A DNA stretch of 64,000 nt from the NCBI RefSeq assembly GCF_014281055.1, contig NZ_JACRSE010000005.1:1-64000 (forward strand). Direction: 5' to 3'. How positions within the stretch are numbered: position 1 is the stretch's first letter; each line of letters opens with the position of its first letter. Source of the DNA: Fluviispira vulneris. Lineage in GTDB: Bacteria > Bdellovibrionota_B > Oligoflexia > Silvanigrellales > Silvanigrellaceae. Made by a program: the position numbers and the translations under genes. Positions 17,379-26,384 of the stretch are shown piece after piece. The notes beneath the pieces were generated by a model. That model made no database searches, had not been told where the DNA came from, and saw only the letters and a list, made by a program, of their open reading frames with translations.

Positions 17379-19094
17379 TTAAAGATTATCTGGTAGAATG
17401 TTCCCTTCTGGTGAAGTAGGAGCATTTGTATTTCTGCTCTCTCCACAAGTATTCGCGTCTTGTACATTTGCACAGGATTGAGATTGTCTAGCGGCCTGCG
17501 TTGCATCAGTTAAAGGTAAAGCGGTTGTTTGCTCACCTTCATTACAAGCTCTATAAGCTTTCACATGGACATTCCAAACAAAACAAATATTGGTTGGAAT
17601 TGAAATATTTATAGAGCGTGAATTATTAGATACGAGATCACGATGTATTTTTAATCCTGTTAATGTTGCCATTTCTTGTGCATTTGTTTGCCAATAGTAA
17701 TTTGGTCTTTGCGCAATAGCACTTACAGCCGACTGCGACCAACCTGATTGCTGATAGGCTTGAAACACGTTTTGATGACCATTGTTTTGTGCTGTTCTAT
17801 CTTGAATAAGTCCTTGTTGTTGTTGCATTTGTTGCCAATATTGATTTCTATCTTGCAATGATAAATTTGTTTTTTGCACTTTTAATTTTTCAATTTCACT
17901 TTCAAGAGCTTGTGTCGCAGCAAGCATAGCTGCTTGAGAGTCTCCTGAATGAACTGTGATACGACATTGACTTTGTGACTGTGGACCATTCATAATCATA
18001 TTTGAAATTGTATTATCATTAAATACTGCGACTTGTTTATTGATAATCGAACGGTTTTTAATTATCAATCCAGGGCCAAAATCACAGTCAAGAGTCGCAT
18101 TGTATGGACTTATATTTTGCTGTAAAACACCTTTCACGCTTATCGGTGGAATAAATGGAGATAAACTTCTAGCAAATGACACCGAACCATTTGTGGTTAG
18201 ATCGAAGTTAAATGTAGCACCCGTGAGAGTTCCTCCTCCTTTAAGCGATGAAAATATCGGAATACCTGCGCGTTGGCTTTTAACCCCATTGGAATCGTAT
18301 TGTAATTCTGTTAAAGATTCAAAAGTCAAACTCGCAAGTGGAATTACAGATATTTTTATATTTGGAGCATATTTTGATTTATAAGTTTTGATTTTTATGA
18401 GATCACTGTCACTAAATCCACCATAAATATTTCCAGTAATGAGTCCACCATTTGAAGAATTCAAATCAACTAACTTTTGATTTAATCTATTGTGTCTAGC
18501 TGTCACATTTTCATTTTCGTATATTGGAAAATGGATACCAGCATTTCCAAATACAGTTGCAATATTATTGTAAATCGAGGTTAAAATTCCTTTTGGTAAT
18601 GTTTGTTCAAAACCACTCGCCTTTTTTTCTATTTCAGTTTTCTTCTCAATCGCTTTGTTTAAATAATTTTGATAGACTTGAATATTTGGATCAGAAGGAT
18701 TTCGCTTAATCGTTTCATTAATAATATTTTCCAAATCAAGCACTGTTTTTCTTGCATTAAAGTATTCTTCAGTCGTTAAATTAGAGACTTTAATACTTAA
18801 ATCTGCGATAACAGACGAACTTGAAACTGCAACATCATTTTTTAAATAAGTTGCAGATACACCATCAGCATTTGTCGATGCTTTTAATTTTGGTACATAA
18901 TAGTATTGATTAATATCAACTTGATCTTGATAAACAGGTATGCCAACAACATAATCTATTGCTTGTTTGTCAATTTGCTCCATCGTTTTGTCAACAGGCA
19001 AAGGAAGAGTAGTGCTTTGAAGCTTTGGCATACCAGCATAACTTAGACAAGGTATCATTAAACTAACGACAGAAAACACAGATACATTTTTCAT
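17379..19094 (-). CDS. large hypothetical secreted protein
   Basis: 571 residues with a signal peptide (cleavage likely after LSYA, residue 20). The N-terminal half contains a helical coiled-coil-like region (about 110-165). The centre is beta-rich, with NGGLITGNIYGGF and repeated short strands. Residues about 400-470 form a helical, strongly Gln/Asn-rich stretch. Two Cys pairs occur near the C-terminus (VQDANTCGES). No homologous family is recognised; it could be an exported surface or secreted protein. AAAGGGA precedes the ATG. It is followed by a strong terminator, so it is probably a single-gene transcript. Confidence 0.65.
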   Translation of the reverse strand: MKNVSVFSVVSLMIPCLSYAGMPKLQSTTLPLPVDKTMEQIDKQAIDYVVGIPVYQDQVDINQYYYVPKLKASTNADGVSATYLKNDVAVSSSSVIADLSIKVSNLTTEEYFNARKTVLDLENIINETIKRNPSDPNIQVYQNYLNKAIEKKTEIEKKASGFEQTLPKGILTSIYNNIATVFGNAGIHFPIYENENVTARHNRLNQKLVDLNSSNGGLITGNIYGGFSDSDLIKIKTYKSKYAPNIKISVIPLASLTFESLTELQYDSNGVKSQRAGIPIFSSLKGGGTLTGATFNFDLTTNGSVSFARSLSPFIPPISVKGVLQQNISPYNATLDCDFGPGLIIKNRSIINKQVAVFNDNTISNMIMNGPQSQSQCRITVHSGDSQAAMLAATQALESEIEKLKVQKTNLSLQDRNQYWQQMQQQQGLIQDRTAQNNGHQNVFQAYQQSGWSQSAVSAIAQRPNYYWQTNAQEMATLTGLKIHRDLVSNNSRSINISIPTNICFVWNVHVKAYRACNEGEQTTALPLTDATQAARQSQSCANVQDANTCGESRNTNAPTSPEGNILPDNL

Positions 19095-19482
19095 ACTAGT
19101 TCCCTTTATATTTGTTAAATTAACAAAAATACATTCTACAGTAAAAATTAAAACTTAAAATATTCGCATTACCTAGCATAGTATAATTAAAAGATCAACA
19201 TAAATAAAAATTAAATAAAAATAAATTATTGATAAACAACGTAAATAATAATAATAAATTTTCTTATTAACACAAAATAAATACAAATATTAAGATGATT
19301 TTTTTATTCTAATTTTTTTAATCATTAAATTAATTAACAGGTCAAAATATCCAAAATTTACTCCCCCTAGAGAGTCAGAAAAAGAACATCAAATAGCTTT
19401 GGCTATTACATAAAAATGCATTTTCTGTTACTTTTAAGATCTGAAGATACATACATTTTTAAAAAAATTATAAGGCTTAGCT
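19095..19482. other. AT-rich divergent intergenic region
   Basis: No gene is seen. It must hold promoters for the secreted protein (minus) and chemoreceptor (plus). Visible elements: a hairpin AATAGC-TTTG-GCTATT at 19392-19407, a 12-base palindrome AAAATGCATTTT at 19413-19424, and a TATAAT at 19182-19187 without a recognisable -35 element. No flagellar sigma-28 type motif could be made out. Confidence 0.4.
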
Positions 19483-21429
19483 ATGGCTTTAGAAAAAATA
19501 AATAAATTATTGGATAGATTTAGCTTAAAAGCTAAAGTTATCTTCACTGGTATATTTGGTATTACGATAATTGCTTTTATCATAATCACAATTGCTCTTA
19601 TAAATAATAATATTAGAAATCAAGAAGCGATCCAAAACTATATAAATAAATCAACCTACGCAATTGATAAATCCATCTCAGCACAATTTTATGAGCGCTA
19701 TGGTGACGTACAGGCATTTGCCGTCAATACGATTCTACAAACGAACAGAACAGATGACATGGCGAAAGTATTCAACGAATATGTAAGAATGTATGGAATA
19801 TATGATTTCATTCTATTTGTAGATGCAAATGGCAACTACGTTGCCTCAAATACAAAAGGATCTAAAGATGAAAAACTAAATCTTGCAAAATTATCTAAAC
19901 AAAACTTTGCTAAAACGGAATGGTTTAAAAATTCATTTGAAGAAAGATACACGGTTGATAAAACAAATGGATTCGATGGAACTTTTTTTGAAGATGCACA
20001 AACGGATAGTCTTGTTGAAGAAGCTTATGGAAGACAGGAGTTCACCACAAGTTTTAGCACCGTTGTTAAAAACTCAGCTGGAAAAAAAATTGGCGTCATA
20101 ACCAATCGCGCAAATTTTGCTTGGGTTGGAAGTGAAATATCGACAGAATTTGAGCAAGCAAGAAAATACAGTGCCATCAGACTGGATATTTTACTTTTAA
20201 ATAAAAATGGAGCTCTTCTTGCTGACTTCACCCGTGAGAGTTTCGAAAAAGGCAAAGCGCTTGATCCAAATTATTCTTCAGAAAAAGCAAAAATGCTCAT
20301 TGACTCAGATGCTGTAAAAGATGCCTTAAACAACAAAAGCGGATCTTCATACTTTTACGACAAAATATCAAAAAGAGATACCTATCTTGCTTTTGATCAA
20401 ATCAAGAATAAAAAATTTATTCCAAGTATTAATTGGACACTCGTTATTAGTATTCCAGTCGATGATATATTTGGTGGAAATAATAGACAGACTCTTTATA
20501 CAGTCATTATTATTTCATCGGTTTGGCTTATCTCTTTGATTTTTGCTCTCTATCTTTCTCTTGGTCTCTCGAAGAAATTTGCTGAGGTTGCTCGTAGGCT
20601 TGGGATCACTTCAGAGTCAATTTTAAAATCATCAAAAGAGCTAACGAAACTTTTCGATAAAGTTGCTGCTAATGCTGTTAAACAATCACAATCGCAGGAA
20701 CAATCATCAGCATCCTTGACTCAAATTTTAGCCATGATCAATCGCACTGTTGAAAATGTTCAAAGTTCAAAAGTCACTGCTACCAATGTTTCAAATGAAG
20801 CTCAAGAAGGCAACCAAGCTATGGAGCGTATGGAAAAAGCTGTCATTAAAATAGAAGAAACCAATACCTCCCTAGAAGAAATCAGAAAGATTATCAATCA
20901 AATAAATACAAAAACATCACTTATAAACGATATCGTATCAAAAACAGAGCTCCTCTCACTCAATGCTTCTATTGAAGCAGCGCGAGCAGGCGAATACGGT
21001 AAGGGGTTTGCTGTGGTAGCAGAAGAAGTCGGGAATCTTGCCAAAACAAGCGGAAATGCTGCAAACGAAATAGAAACGCTCATTGCCTCCAGTGCATCGA
21101 AAGTTGATAGCATTATAGAAGAAACAAAACTTAAAGTTGTAGAAGGAATTGAAGCAAGTAAACTTGCTGTCACTATATTTAAAGGCATATCTGAAAAAAT
21201 AGAAGATATTAAACAGAGAGTTGATTCAATTAATGAAGCAACGAATGAACAAAAAATTGGAGTAGAAACCACCACCGAAGCAACCAATCAACTGAGCTTG
21301 GTTACAAAAGAAAATAGTGATTCAGCAGATAAAGCTCTTGCTACAGCTAAAACCGTTGAACAGGATAGCAATCGCATTGCTCTCAGTATGAATGAAATAA
21401 AATATTTAGTTTATGGTAAAAGATTTTAA
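19483..21429 (+). CDS. methyl-accepting chemotaxis protein
   Basis: 648 residues. A transmembrane segment (about 18-45) leads into a periplasmic sensing region of about 300 residues that looks like a double-Cache domain, with [17 protein letters not shown] in it. A second membrane segment (about 340-365) follows. There is no evident HAMP domain. The cytoplasmic coiled coil contains the conserved hairpin tip [21 protein letters not shown] and the [11 protein letters not shown] segment that binds CheA/CheW. It senses an unidentified ligand and signals to the flagellar motor. It faces another receptor gene (21464) across a shared terminator. Confidence 0.93.
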   Translation: MALEKINKLLDRFSLKAKVIFTGIFGITIIAFIIITIALINNNIRNQEAIQNYINKSTYAIDKSISAQFYERYGDVQAFAVNTILQTNRTDDMAKVFNEYVRMYGIYDFILFVDANGNYVASNTKGSKDEKLNLAKLSKQNFAKTEWFKNSFEERYTVDKTNGFDGTFFEDAQTDSLVEEAYGRQEFTTSFSTVVKNSAGKKIGVITNRANFAWVGSEISTEFEQARKYSAIRLDILLLNKNGALLADFTRESFEKGKALDPNYSSEKAKMLIDSDAVKDALNNKSGSSYFYDKISKRDTYLAFDQIKNKKFIPSINWTLVISIPVDDIFGGNNRQTLYTVIIISSVWLISLIFALYLSLGLSKKFAEVARRLGITSESILKSSKELTKLFDKVAANAVKQSQSQEQSSASLTQILAMINRTVENVQSSKVTATNVSNEAQEGNQAMERMEKAVIKIEETNTSLEEIRKIINQINTKTSLINDIVSKTELLSLNASIEAARAGEYGKGFAVVAEEVGNLAKTSGNAANEIETLIASSASKVDSIIEETKLKVVEGIEASKLAVTIFKGISEKIEDIKQRVDSINEATNEQKIGVETTTEATNQLSLVTKENSDSADKALATAKTVEQDSNRIALSMNEIKYLVYGKRF

Positions 21430-21433
21430 TTGA

Positions 21434-21484
21434 GGAGTGCAAAAAAGAAGAAATCATATTCAATCAGTCCTTCTTTTTTGCTCC
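21434..21484. terminator. bidirectional terminator between convergent chemoreceptors
   Basis: Long inverted repeat with arms 21434-21450 and 21470-21484: GGAG.GCAAAAAAGAAG against CTTCTTTTTTGC.CC. It overlaps the last codons of the minus-strand receptor, whose Lys-rich C-terminus is encoded within the T/A run. Confidence 0.7.
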
Positions 21485-22969
21485 TTGAATGACAAGATTT
21501 GACTTTTCAACATTATCTTTTAAAACTTCACTTACTTTTGCAATATCTTCGGTTGCTCTTAATGATTTTTCTGACTCACTGCTGTTTTTTAAGGCTAAAT
21601 CGTTTAATTGGCTCATTGCTGTAGAAATCTGTCTTACACCAATCTCTTGTTCTTTGATGGCATCTGAAATTTGTCCCATTTGCGTATTTATACCCAAAAT
21701 TCCATTCACGATATCAGGGAAAGAGTCAGAAACGGTAGATGTTCTTTGCTCTCCAACACTGACATTCTCAATAGTTTCTTGCAGAATTCCATCGACATCC
21801 TTCCGGCTTCTATTCAAGAGATGCTGAATTTCATTGGAAGCTTTACCGCTCATTTGGGCAAGATTTCCGACTTCAAGTGCCACCACTGAAAAGCCTTTCC
21901 CCGTTTCTCCAGCACGGGCAGCTTCTATTGATGCATTTAAAGAAAGCAGTTCGGTTTTAGCAACAATTCTCTTTATATCCTTAGTTTTGATTTCAATTTC
22001 ATTAAATATTTTCTCAATATTTTTTAATTTAAAACTCGATTCTTTGATTTTCTGCATTGAGTCTTGCATACTTTTGATAGAATTTTCACCCTGTTCAACT
22101 TTTTTTGAGATTTCATTCGCAGATCTCGCTGAATCCATAGAAAACTCGGTAGTTTTTGCAATCATACTTGTTATTTCAGAAATTGCAGAAGCTGTAGATT
22201 GAATAGAAGCTTCCTGATCTTTAGAAAAAGATTGGACTTTTTGACTTGACTCACTCAAAAATTTGCTTTTATGTGTTAGAGCTTCAGAATTTTTCATCAA
22301 AATACTACTAACTTTCATCAACGGTTTTACAACTGAGTTTGCAAAATAAAGCCCAAGCGAGAGGAGTGCAGCGACACAAAAAATAAATGAAACCAGCAGT
22401 ATTTCAATAAATTTTTTAAGAGAATTTAATACATCATCTAAATACAATCCCGTTCCAACAATCCAATTCCACTCAGGAATTAATTTTACATACGCAATTT
22501 TTTCAATTGGCGTATTTGAGCCAATTTTAGGCCACATATAACTTAAAAAACCTTCTCCTTTTGTTTTAGCAATTTCTGTAATTTTAATATAAATTTTAAA
22601 TCCTGTAGGGTCTTTAAAATCACTCATATCTTTCATAAACAAATCAGGTCTTGAAGGGTTTACAACCAAATAATTTCTTGTATCAGCAATAAAAATATAT
22701 TCTGATTCAGAGTACCGAATAGATTTTATATTATCCATCAATCTTTTTTGTGCTTCTTCGTGTGTCAAGAGGCCTTTTTTTTCTAATTCAACATATCCTT
22801 TAGATAAAGTATAACCAATATCAACTATATTTTTTATTCTCTCTTTTCTTGTTTCAAGCAACACATTCCAATAAAAATTGCTAAGCCAAACTAAAAAAAC
22901 AAAAAATATCATAACTGATAGGAGACAGTTTAATAAAATTTTAACTTTAATACCATACCGGTCAAACAT
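21464..22969 (-). CDS. methyl-accepting chemotaxis protein with single Cache sensor
   Basis: 501 residues. Membrane segment about 10-30, then a periplasmic sCache-type domain (YTLSKGYVELEKKGLLTHEEA, ending WIVGTGLYLDDV), the second membrane segment about 190-212, and a cytoplasmic signalling coiled coil with the tip [21 protein letters not shown]. sCache_2 domains commonly bind small carboxylates or similar ligands; the ligand here is unknown. The start has AAAGGA 6 bases upstream. It converges on the other receptor gene; the shared hairpin tip sequence suggests both join the same array. Confidence 0.92.
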   Translation of the reverse strand: MFDRYGIKVKILLNCLLSVMIFFVFLVWLSNFYWNVLLETRKERIKNIVDIGYTLSKGYVELEKKGLLTHEEAQKRLMDNIKSIRYSESEYIFIADTRNYLVVNPSRPDLFMKDMSDFKDPTGFKIYIKITEIAKTKGEGFLSYMWPKIGSNTPIEKIAYVKLIPEWNWIVGTGLYLDDVLNSLKKFIEILLVSFIFCVAALLSLGLYFANSVVKPLMKVSSILMKNSEALTHKSKFLSESSQKVQSFSKDQEASIQSTASAISEITSMIAKTTEFSMDSARSANEISKKVEQGENSIKSMQDSMQKIKESSFKLKNIEKIFNEIEIKTKDIKRIVAKTELLSLNASIEAARAGETGKGFSVVALEVGNLAQMSGKASNEIQHLLNRSRKDVDGILQETIENVSVGEQRTSTVSDSFPDIVNGILGINTQMGQISDAIKEQEIGVRQISTAMSQLNDLALKNSSESEKSLRATEDIAKVSEVLKDNVEKSNLVIQGAKKKD

Positions 22970-23097
22970 AGAAATCCTTTCAAATAAGGATGTTCTATAC
23001 TTTATCGGTAGGTATTTCGTATTTATTAAAGAATTAAAAAATATAATTTTATATAGTAAAATTATATTGTTATAACAGAAACGATACGCTCGTTTAC

Positions 23098-24630
23098 CTA
23101 TTTTGAATCCTCAAAATAAGAAAGTCCGGAAGGAGATGAAATCAATGCCTTATCTTTAAAGAGCGTGAAACTCATAGGAAAGGGAATAGGAACCACTTTT
23201 CTAAAGATGATCGGATTTTCATGTAAATCTGCTAAATATATTCCATCGGTATGGTCTATATTTTTATTTTTTTCACTTTTCAAATTATTTTTAAGATTAT
23301 ATCCACATGTTTTGCAAAGTACAGATGCATAAATATAATTTTCCTGTATAAATAAATTGTAAATTTCATTATCACGCAATTCTTGCTGAGGATAAAATTT
23401 ACCTCCAACTCCATCTTTTGAAATATAGATACCATCTTTTCCGCCCAAAATAACTATATTTTTATTTACTGCGATTTCACTAATATATTCATCTTCTAAT
23501 TCAAATTTATTTTTATAAAATATTCCACTTGTCAAATCATTTGTATAAAAAATATTTTTCTCAGAAGCTATAATAACTTTATTTTCAGAAATAAGTAAAG
23601 AATTTATTTGCATACCAGGCATTAGATGTACCTTTTTAAAGGTCCCATTTACACCTTCTGTTGTAAAAAAAAGTGAATTATCATTAGTTAAAACATAAAT
23701 ATTTCTTCCTGAAGCAGCAACCCTAATTATTTTTTTATTTATTATCATTGGATCCCGCACAATTTTAAAATTCAGAATGTCATCATATGTGGTATAATAT
23801 AAACCTCCATTACCGCCATAGTTTGCTGCATAAATATATCCATTATCAAATGCCATATTACGTACATCTTCACTTCGAATAGATTCAATCTTTTTGAAAT
23901 TATTTTTTAGAAAATCACTGGTGTAAAATAATCCACCTTGTGTTTTGATTTGACTATTTGGTATATCTACGTTTTTATAACCTACTGCAAAAATTCCATT
24001 CCCATATGGATATACTCTATAAATTGCTTCGTGCGCTAATTCTTTTATTGTAAATTCTCTCGAATAATCAATTTCAATATTTTTCCCTTGAATACTGTAA
24101 TCAAACTCATTTACTCTTCTTAATTGAAGATAAACCGTAGGAGATATTAATGAATCTCCTTTATTAAGCATAACTTTTGCAAATATTTTATCATCAAAAT
24201 CACCCTGAGAATTACTTACCTTTGTGAATTCAAGGAATTTTTTTGAAAATTTATCTGATAAGAGGTACCTTTTTTTTCCATTGTTCATTACATTATATTT
24301 AGTAATAATATTATTTATAATTAATTTTAATCTCCTCAAATAAATTTTACAATTAACATCATTAGTAGACAATGCGAGAGTTTTCTCATGAATTTGGTCG
24401 CTACCAAAAAGTTTCCATTCTTTACCAATTAAGTGTTCATTACACCCTTCGCCATAAAATCCTTCTAGTATAATATTATTTTTTGGGATTTCTTTGCTTT
24501 GTGTCTGTATAGACAATCCAACGTTTAAATGCGAATCAACAGTTGATTCAGTTTGAAAATTATCTTGTTTACATGAATTTAATAAGAAGCAAAAAAATAA
24601 AACGACTACGCAATAAGATTTAACTTTCAT
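23098..24630 (-). CDS. lipoprotein with propeller-like repeats
   Basis: A signal peptide ends in the lipobox LLNSC (Cys about residue 20), so the protein should be lipidated. From about residue 200 the sequence has repeated segments of 40 to 50 residues of the type (L/I)(F/Y)(Y/F)T...., for example LFYTSDF, LYYTTYD, LFFTTEG, IFYTNDL and IYISKDG, separated by strands such as IYAANYG and NIYVLTN. That is typical of a beta-propeller, probably sialidase/BNR or WD-like. No catalytic residues are recognised. ATG 24630 has AAAGGA and is preferred to the frame start 48 bases earlier. Role unknown. Confidence 0.65.
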   Translation of the reverse strand: MKVKSYCVVVLFFCFLLNSCKQDNFQTESTVDSHLNVGLSIQTQSKEIPKNNIILEGFYGEGCNEHLIGKEWKLFGSDQIHEKTLALSTNDVNCKIYLRRLKLIINNIITKYNVMNNGKKRYLLSDKFSKKFLEFTKVSNSQGDFDDKIFAKVMLNKGDSLISPTVYLQLRRVNEFDYSIQGKNIEIDYSREFTIKELAHEAIYRVYPYGNGIFAVGYKNVDIPNSQIKTQGGLFYTSDFLKNNFKKIESIRSEDVRNMAFDNGYIYAANYGGNGGLYYTTYDDILNFKIVRDPMIINKKIIRVAASGRNIYVLTNDNSLFFTTEGVNGTFKKVHLMPGMQINSLLISENKVIIASEKNIFYTNDLTSGIFYKNKFELEDEYISEIAVNKNIVILGGKDGIYISKDGVGGKFYPQQELRDNEIYNLFIQENYIYASVLCKTCGYNLKNNLKSEKNKNIDHTDGIYLADLHENPIIFRKVVPIPFPMSFTLFKDKALISSPSGLSYFEDSK

Positions 24631-25084
24631 ATGAAAATCCTTTAAATTTTGCGAAAAAATATTATTAGGGAAATACAAAATGCCTTATATTATATTTTCC
24701 TATTATAAAAAAATTTAACAGAAAAATTCATGTATAATACAAATTATCAACTTTCAAGTACTTTCGTACTTTTAAAAATAATTTAAATTTGAAATTTATT
24801 AATATTTTAATTTTATTAAAAATTAATATTAACTTAATTATTTTTTTCTTAATAATTAATATAACCATATATTTATTATAACAATCTATTTATTTTTATG
24901 AAAAAATTCCCTAACACAAACAATTAAGATATTGTATATACTGGATTTTTATTTATAAGTTCATATTTTCTCAACATCATCCGATAAAATAACTTATAGA
25001 GTATGTGATTCTGATTTGCATATGCAATGTGCTGTTTTATTAAACTCTTACACAATCTATTTGGACCGACCCAGGGAGGCCTAA
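24631..25084. other. AT-rich divergent intergenic region
   Basis: No credible gene; a short minus-strand frame covering 24924-25124 is mostly antisense to the next gene. A small hairpin AAGTAC-TTTC-GTACTT lies at 24756-24771 and a 12-base palindrome TTGCATATGCAA at 25016-25027, about 60 bases before the gene at 25085. It probably holds promoters for both flanking genes. Confidence 0.4.
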
Positions 25085-26317
25085 ATGGTAAAAAAAATTG
25101 AAATTCACTTAAAAGAGGACCCATTGTCCACTTTAAGAATTTTCATAATGGAAAAAAGTCTAAATAAAAATGAAATCAAAAAACTTGATAATATAGAATT
25201 TATTCATGACAAATATAATTCTCTAACAATAGATCAAAAAAATAAACTAATTGAATTTACTGCATCACAATTGAAAAATAAATTCGATTTAGAAGAGCCA
25301 ATCTATGATCAGCTTTTTTCATTTTGTCTAATTTCAAGTTTTGAGAAAGAATTTCAACATAATAACAAATTAATTAATATACTAATGGAAGACTTGTCTA
25401 ACATGCATCTTCTTGATAAAATATGTCAGACTTTATTTTCTATTATGGATCATGAATATGACTTCGCATCAAATAACAGCTTAATTGCTGCACATTCACT
25501 AGCATTTATAATTGAATTAGGTATTAGACTCAACAAATTTCACAGCAAGAATGAATTTAACTCGGAACATACCCAGCATGTCATCAAATATATCACTTCA
25601 AATTTGCTTGCAAGAAGTAATATCAACAATGAAGAAATGCGCATCGGTCTTGTTTATTATTTATCTCGAATTGATACTAAGCCACAATTATATCTTCAAA
25701 AAATATTATCACGTTTCGGCGAAAGTTTACTTGAAAGTGTTTTTAACAAATATTTTATGAATCCGGAAAAAAATAAGACAGCACTCTACTTTCTAAAAGA
25801 ACATTTAAGTGTTTTTCTTGGCGGATCTGCATTTATTGCAGAAATGACACAATCTGTTTTACAAGCTCAAATGTTAAAAAACCCTGATGAATTTATTAAA
25901 CTCTTAACTCAGTTTTTAAAAGCTCCATTAAATGAACTAGATGATTATAAAAATATAACTATACATGTTTCATTTCTACTTAAAAAAGCATTTGCTATCA
26001 ATCATTCCAAACTCATCAATAGTCTAATGGATATCATTTTAGATCATTTGGAGACTATAAAAAATCAGAAAAAAGATATGTATTTGTTAGCCGGTGACAT
26101 TATAATTGACATATTATTGAGTGCAAGAACAAAACAATCCCGTCAGTTCATAAATAAAATATCTTCTCTAAATAAAGACATTTTAAATGATAATAAACAA
26201 CAAATTAAATTTAAAAAAACAAATGTTCATCCAATTAAACTCAATATGGAGGCAAAAGCTAAAATGAATTCCTCCCCTCCCTCAGTGCTAGATGAAATCT
26301 TACTTTTGGCAAGTTAA
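25085..26317 (+). CDS. hypothetical all-helical protein
   Basis: 410 residues with a strong GGGAGG site before the ATG. The sequence looks wholly alpha-helical, with Leu/Ile/Phe in heptad-like spacing and no membrane segment, signal peptide or enzymatic motif. A HEAT- or ARM-like helical-repeat scaffold is conceivable but I cannot define a repeat unit. The gene lies 67 bases before the CHASE2 cyclase and could share regulation with it. No family recognised. Confidence 0.6.
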   Translation: MVKKIEIHLKEDPLSTLRIFIMEKSLNKNEIKKLDNIEFIHDKYNSLTIDQKNKLIEFTASQLKNKFDLEEPIYDQLFSFCLISSFEKEFQHNNKLINILMEDLSNMHLLDKICQTLFSIMDHEYDFASNNSLIAAHSLAFIIELGIRLNKFHSKNEFNSEHTQHVIKYITSNLLARSNINNEEMRIGLVYYLSRIDTKPQLYLQKILSRFGESLLESVFNKYFMNPEKNKTALYFLKEHLSVFLGGSAFIAEMTQSVLQAQMLKNPDEFIKLLTQFLKAPLNELDDYKNITIHVSFLLKKAFAINHSKLINSLMDIILDHLETIKNQKKDMYLLAGDIIIDILLSARTKQSRQFINKISSLNKDILNDNKQQIKFKKTNVHPIKLNMEAKAKMNSSPPSVLDEILLLAS

Positions 26318-26384
26318 AACAAAATTACCTACATGAAATTTTTTAAATAAAAAATAATAAAATATATTATAAAAAGGATTTTTT

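Noticed and set aside
24924-25124. 66-residue minus-strand frame
   Set aside because: It is antisense to the start of the gene at 25085 and lacks a ribosome-binding site.
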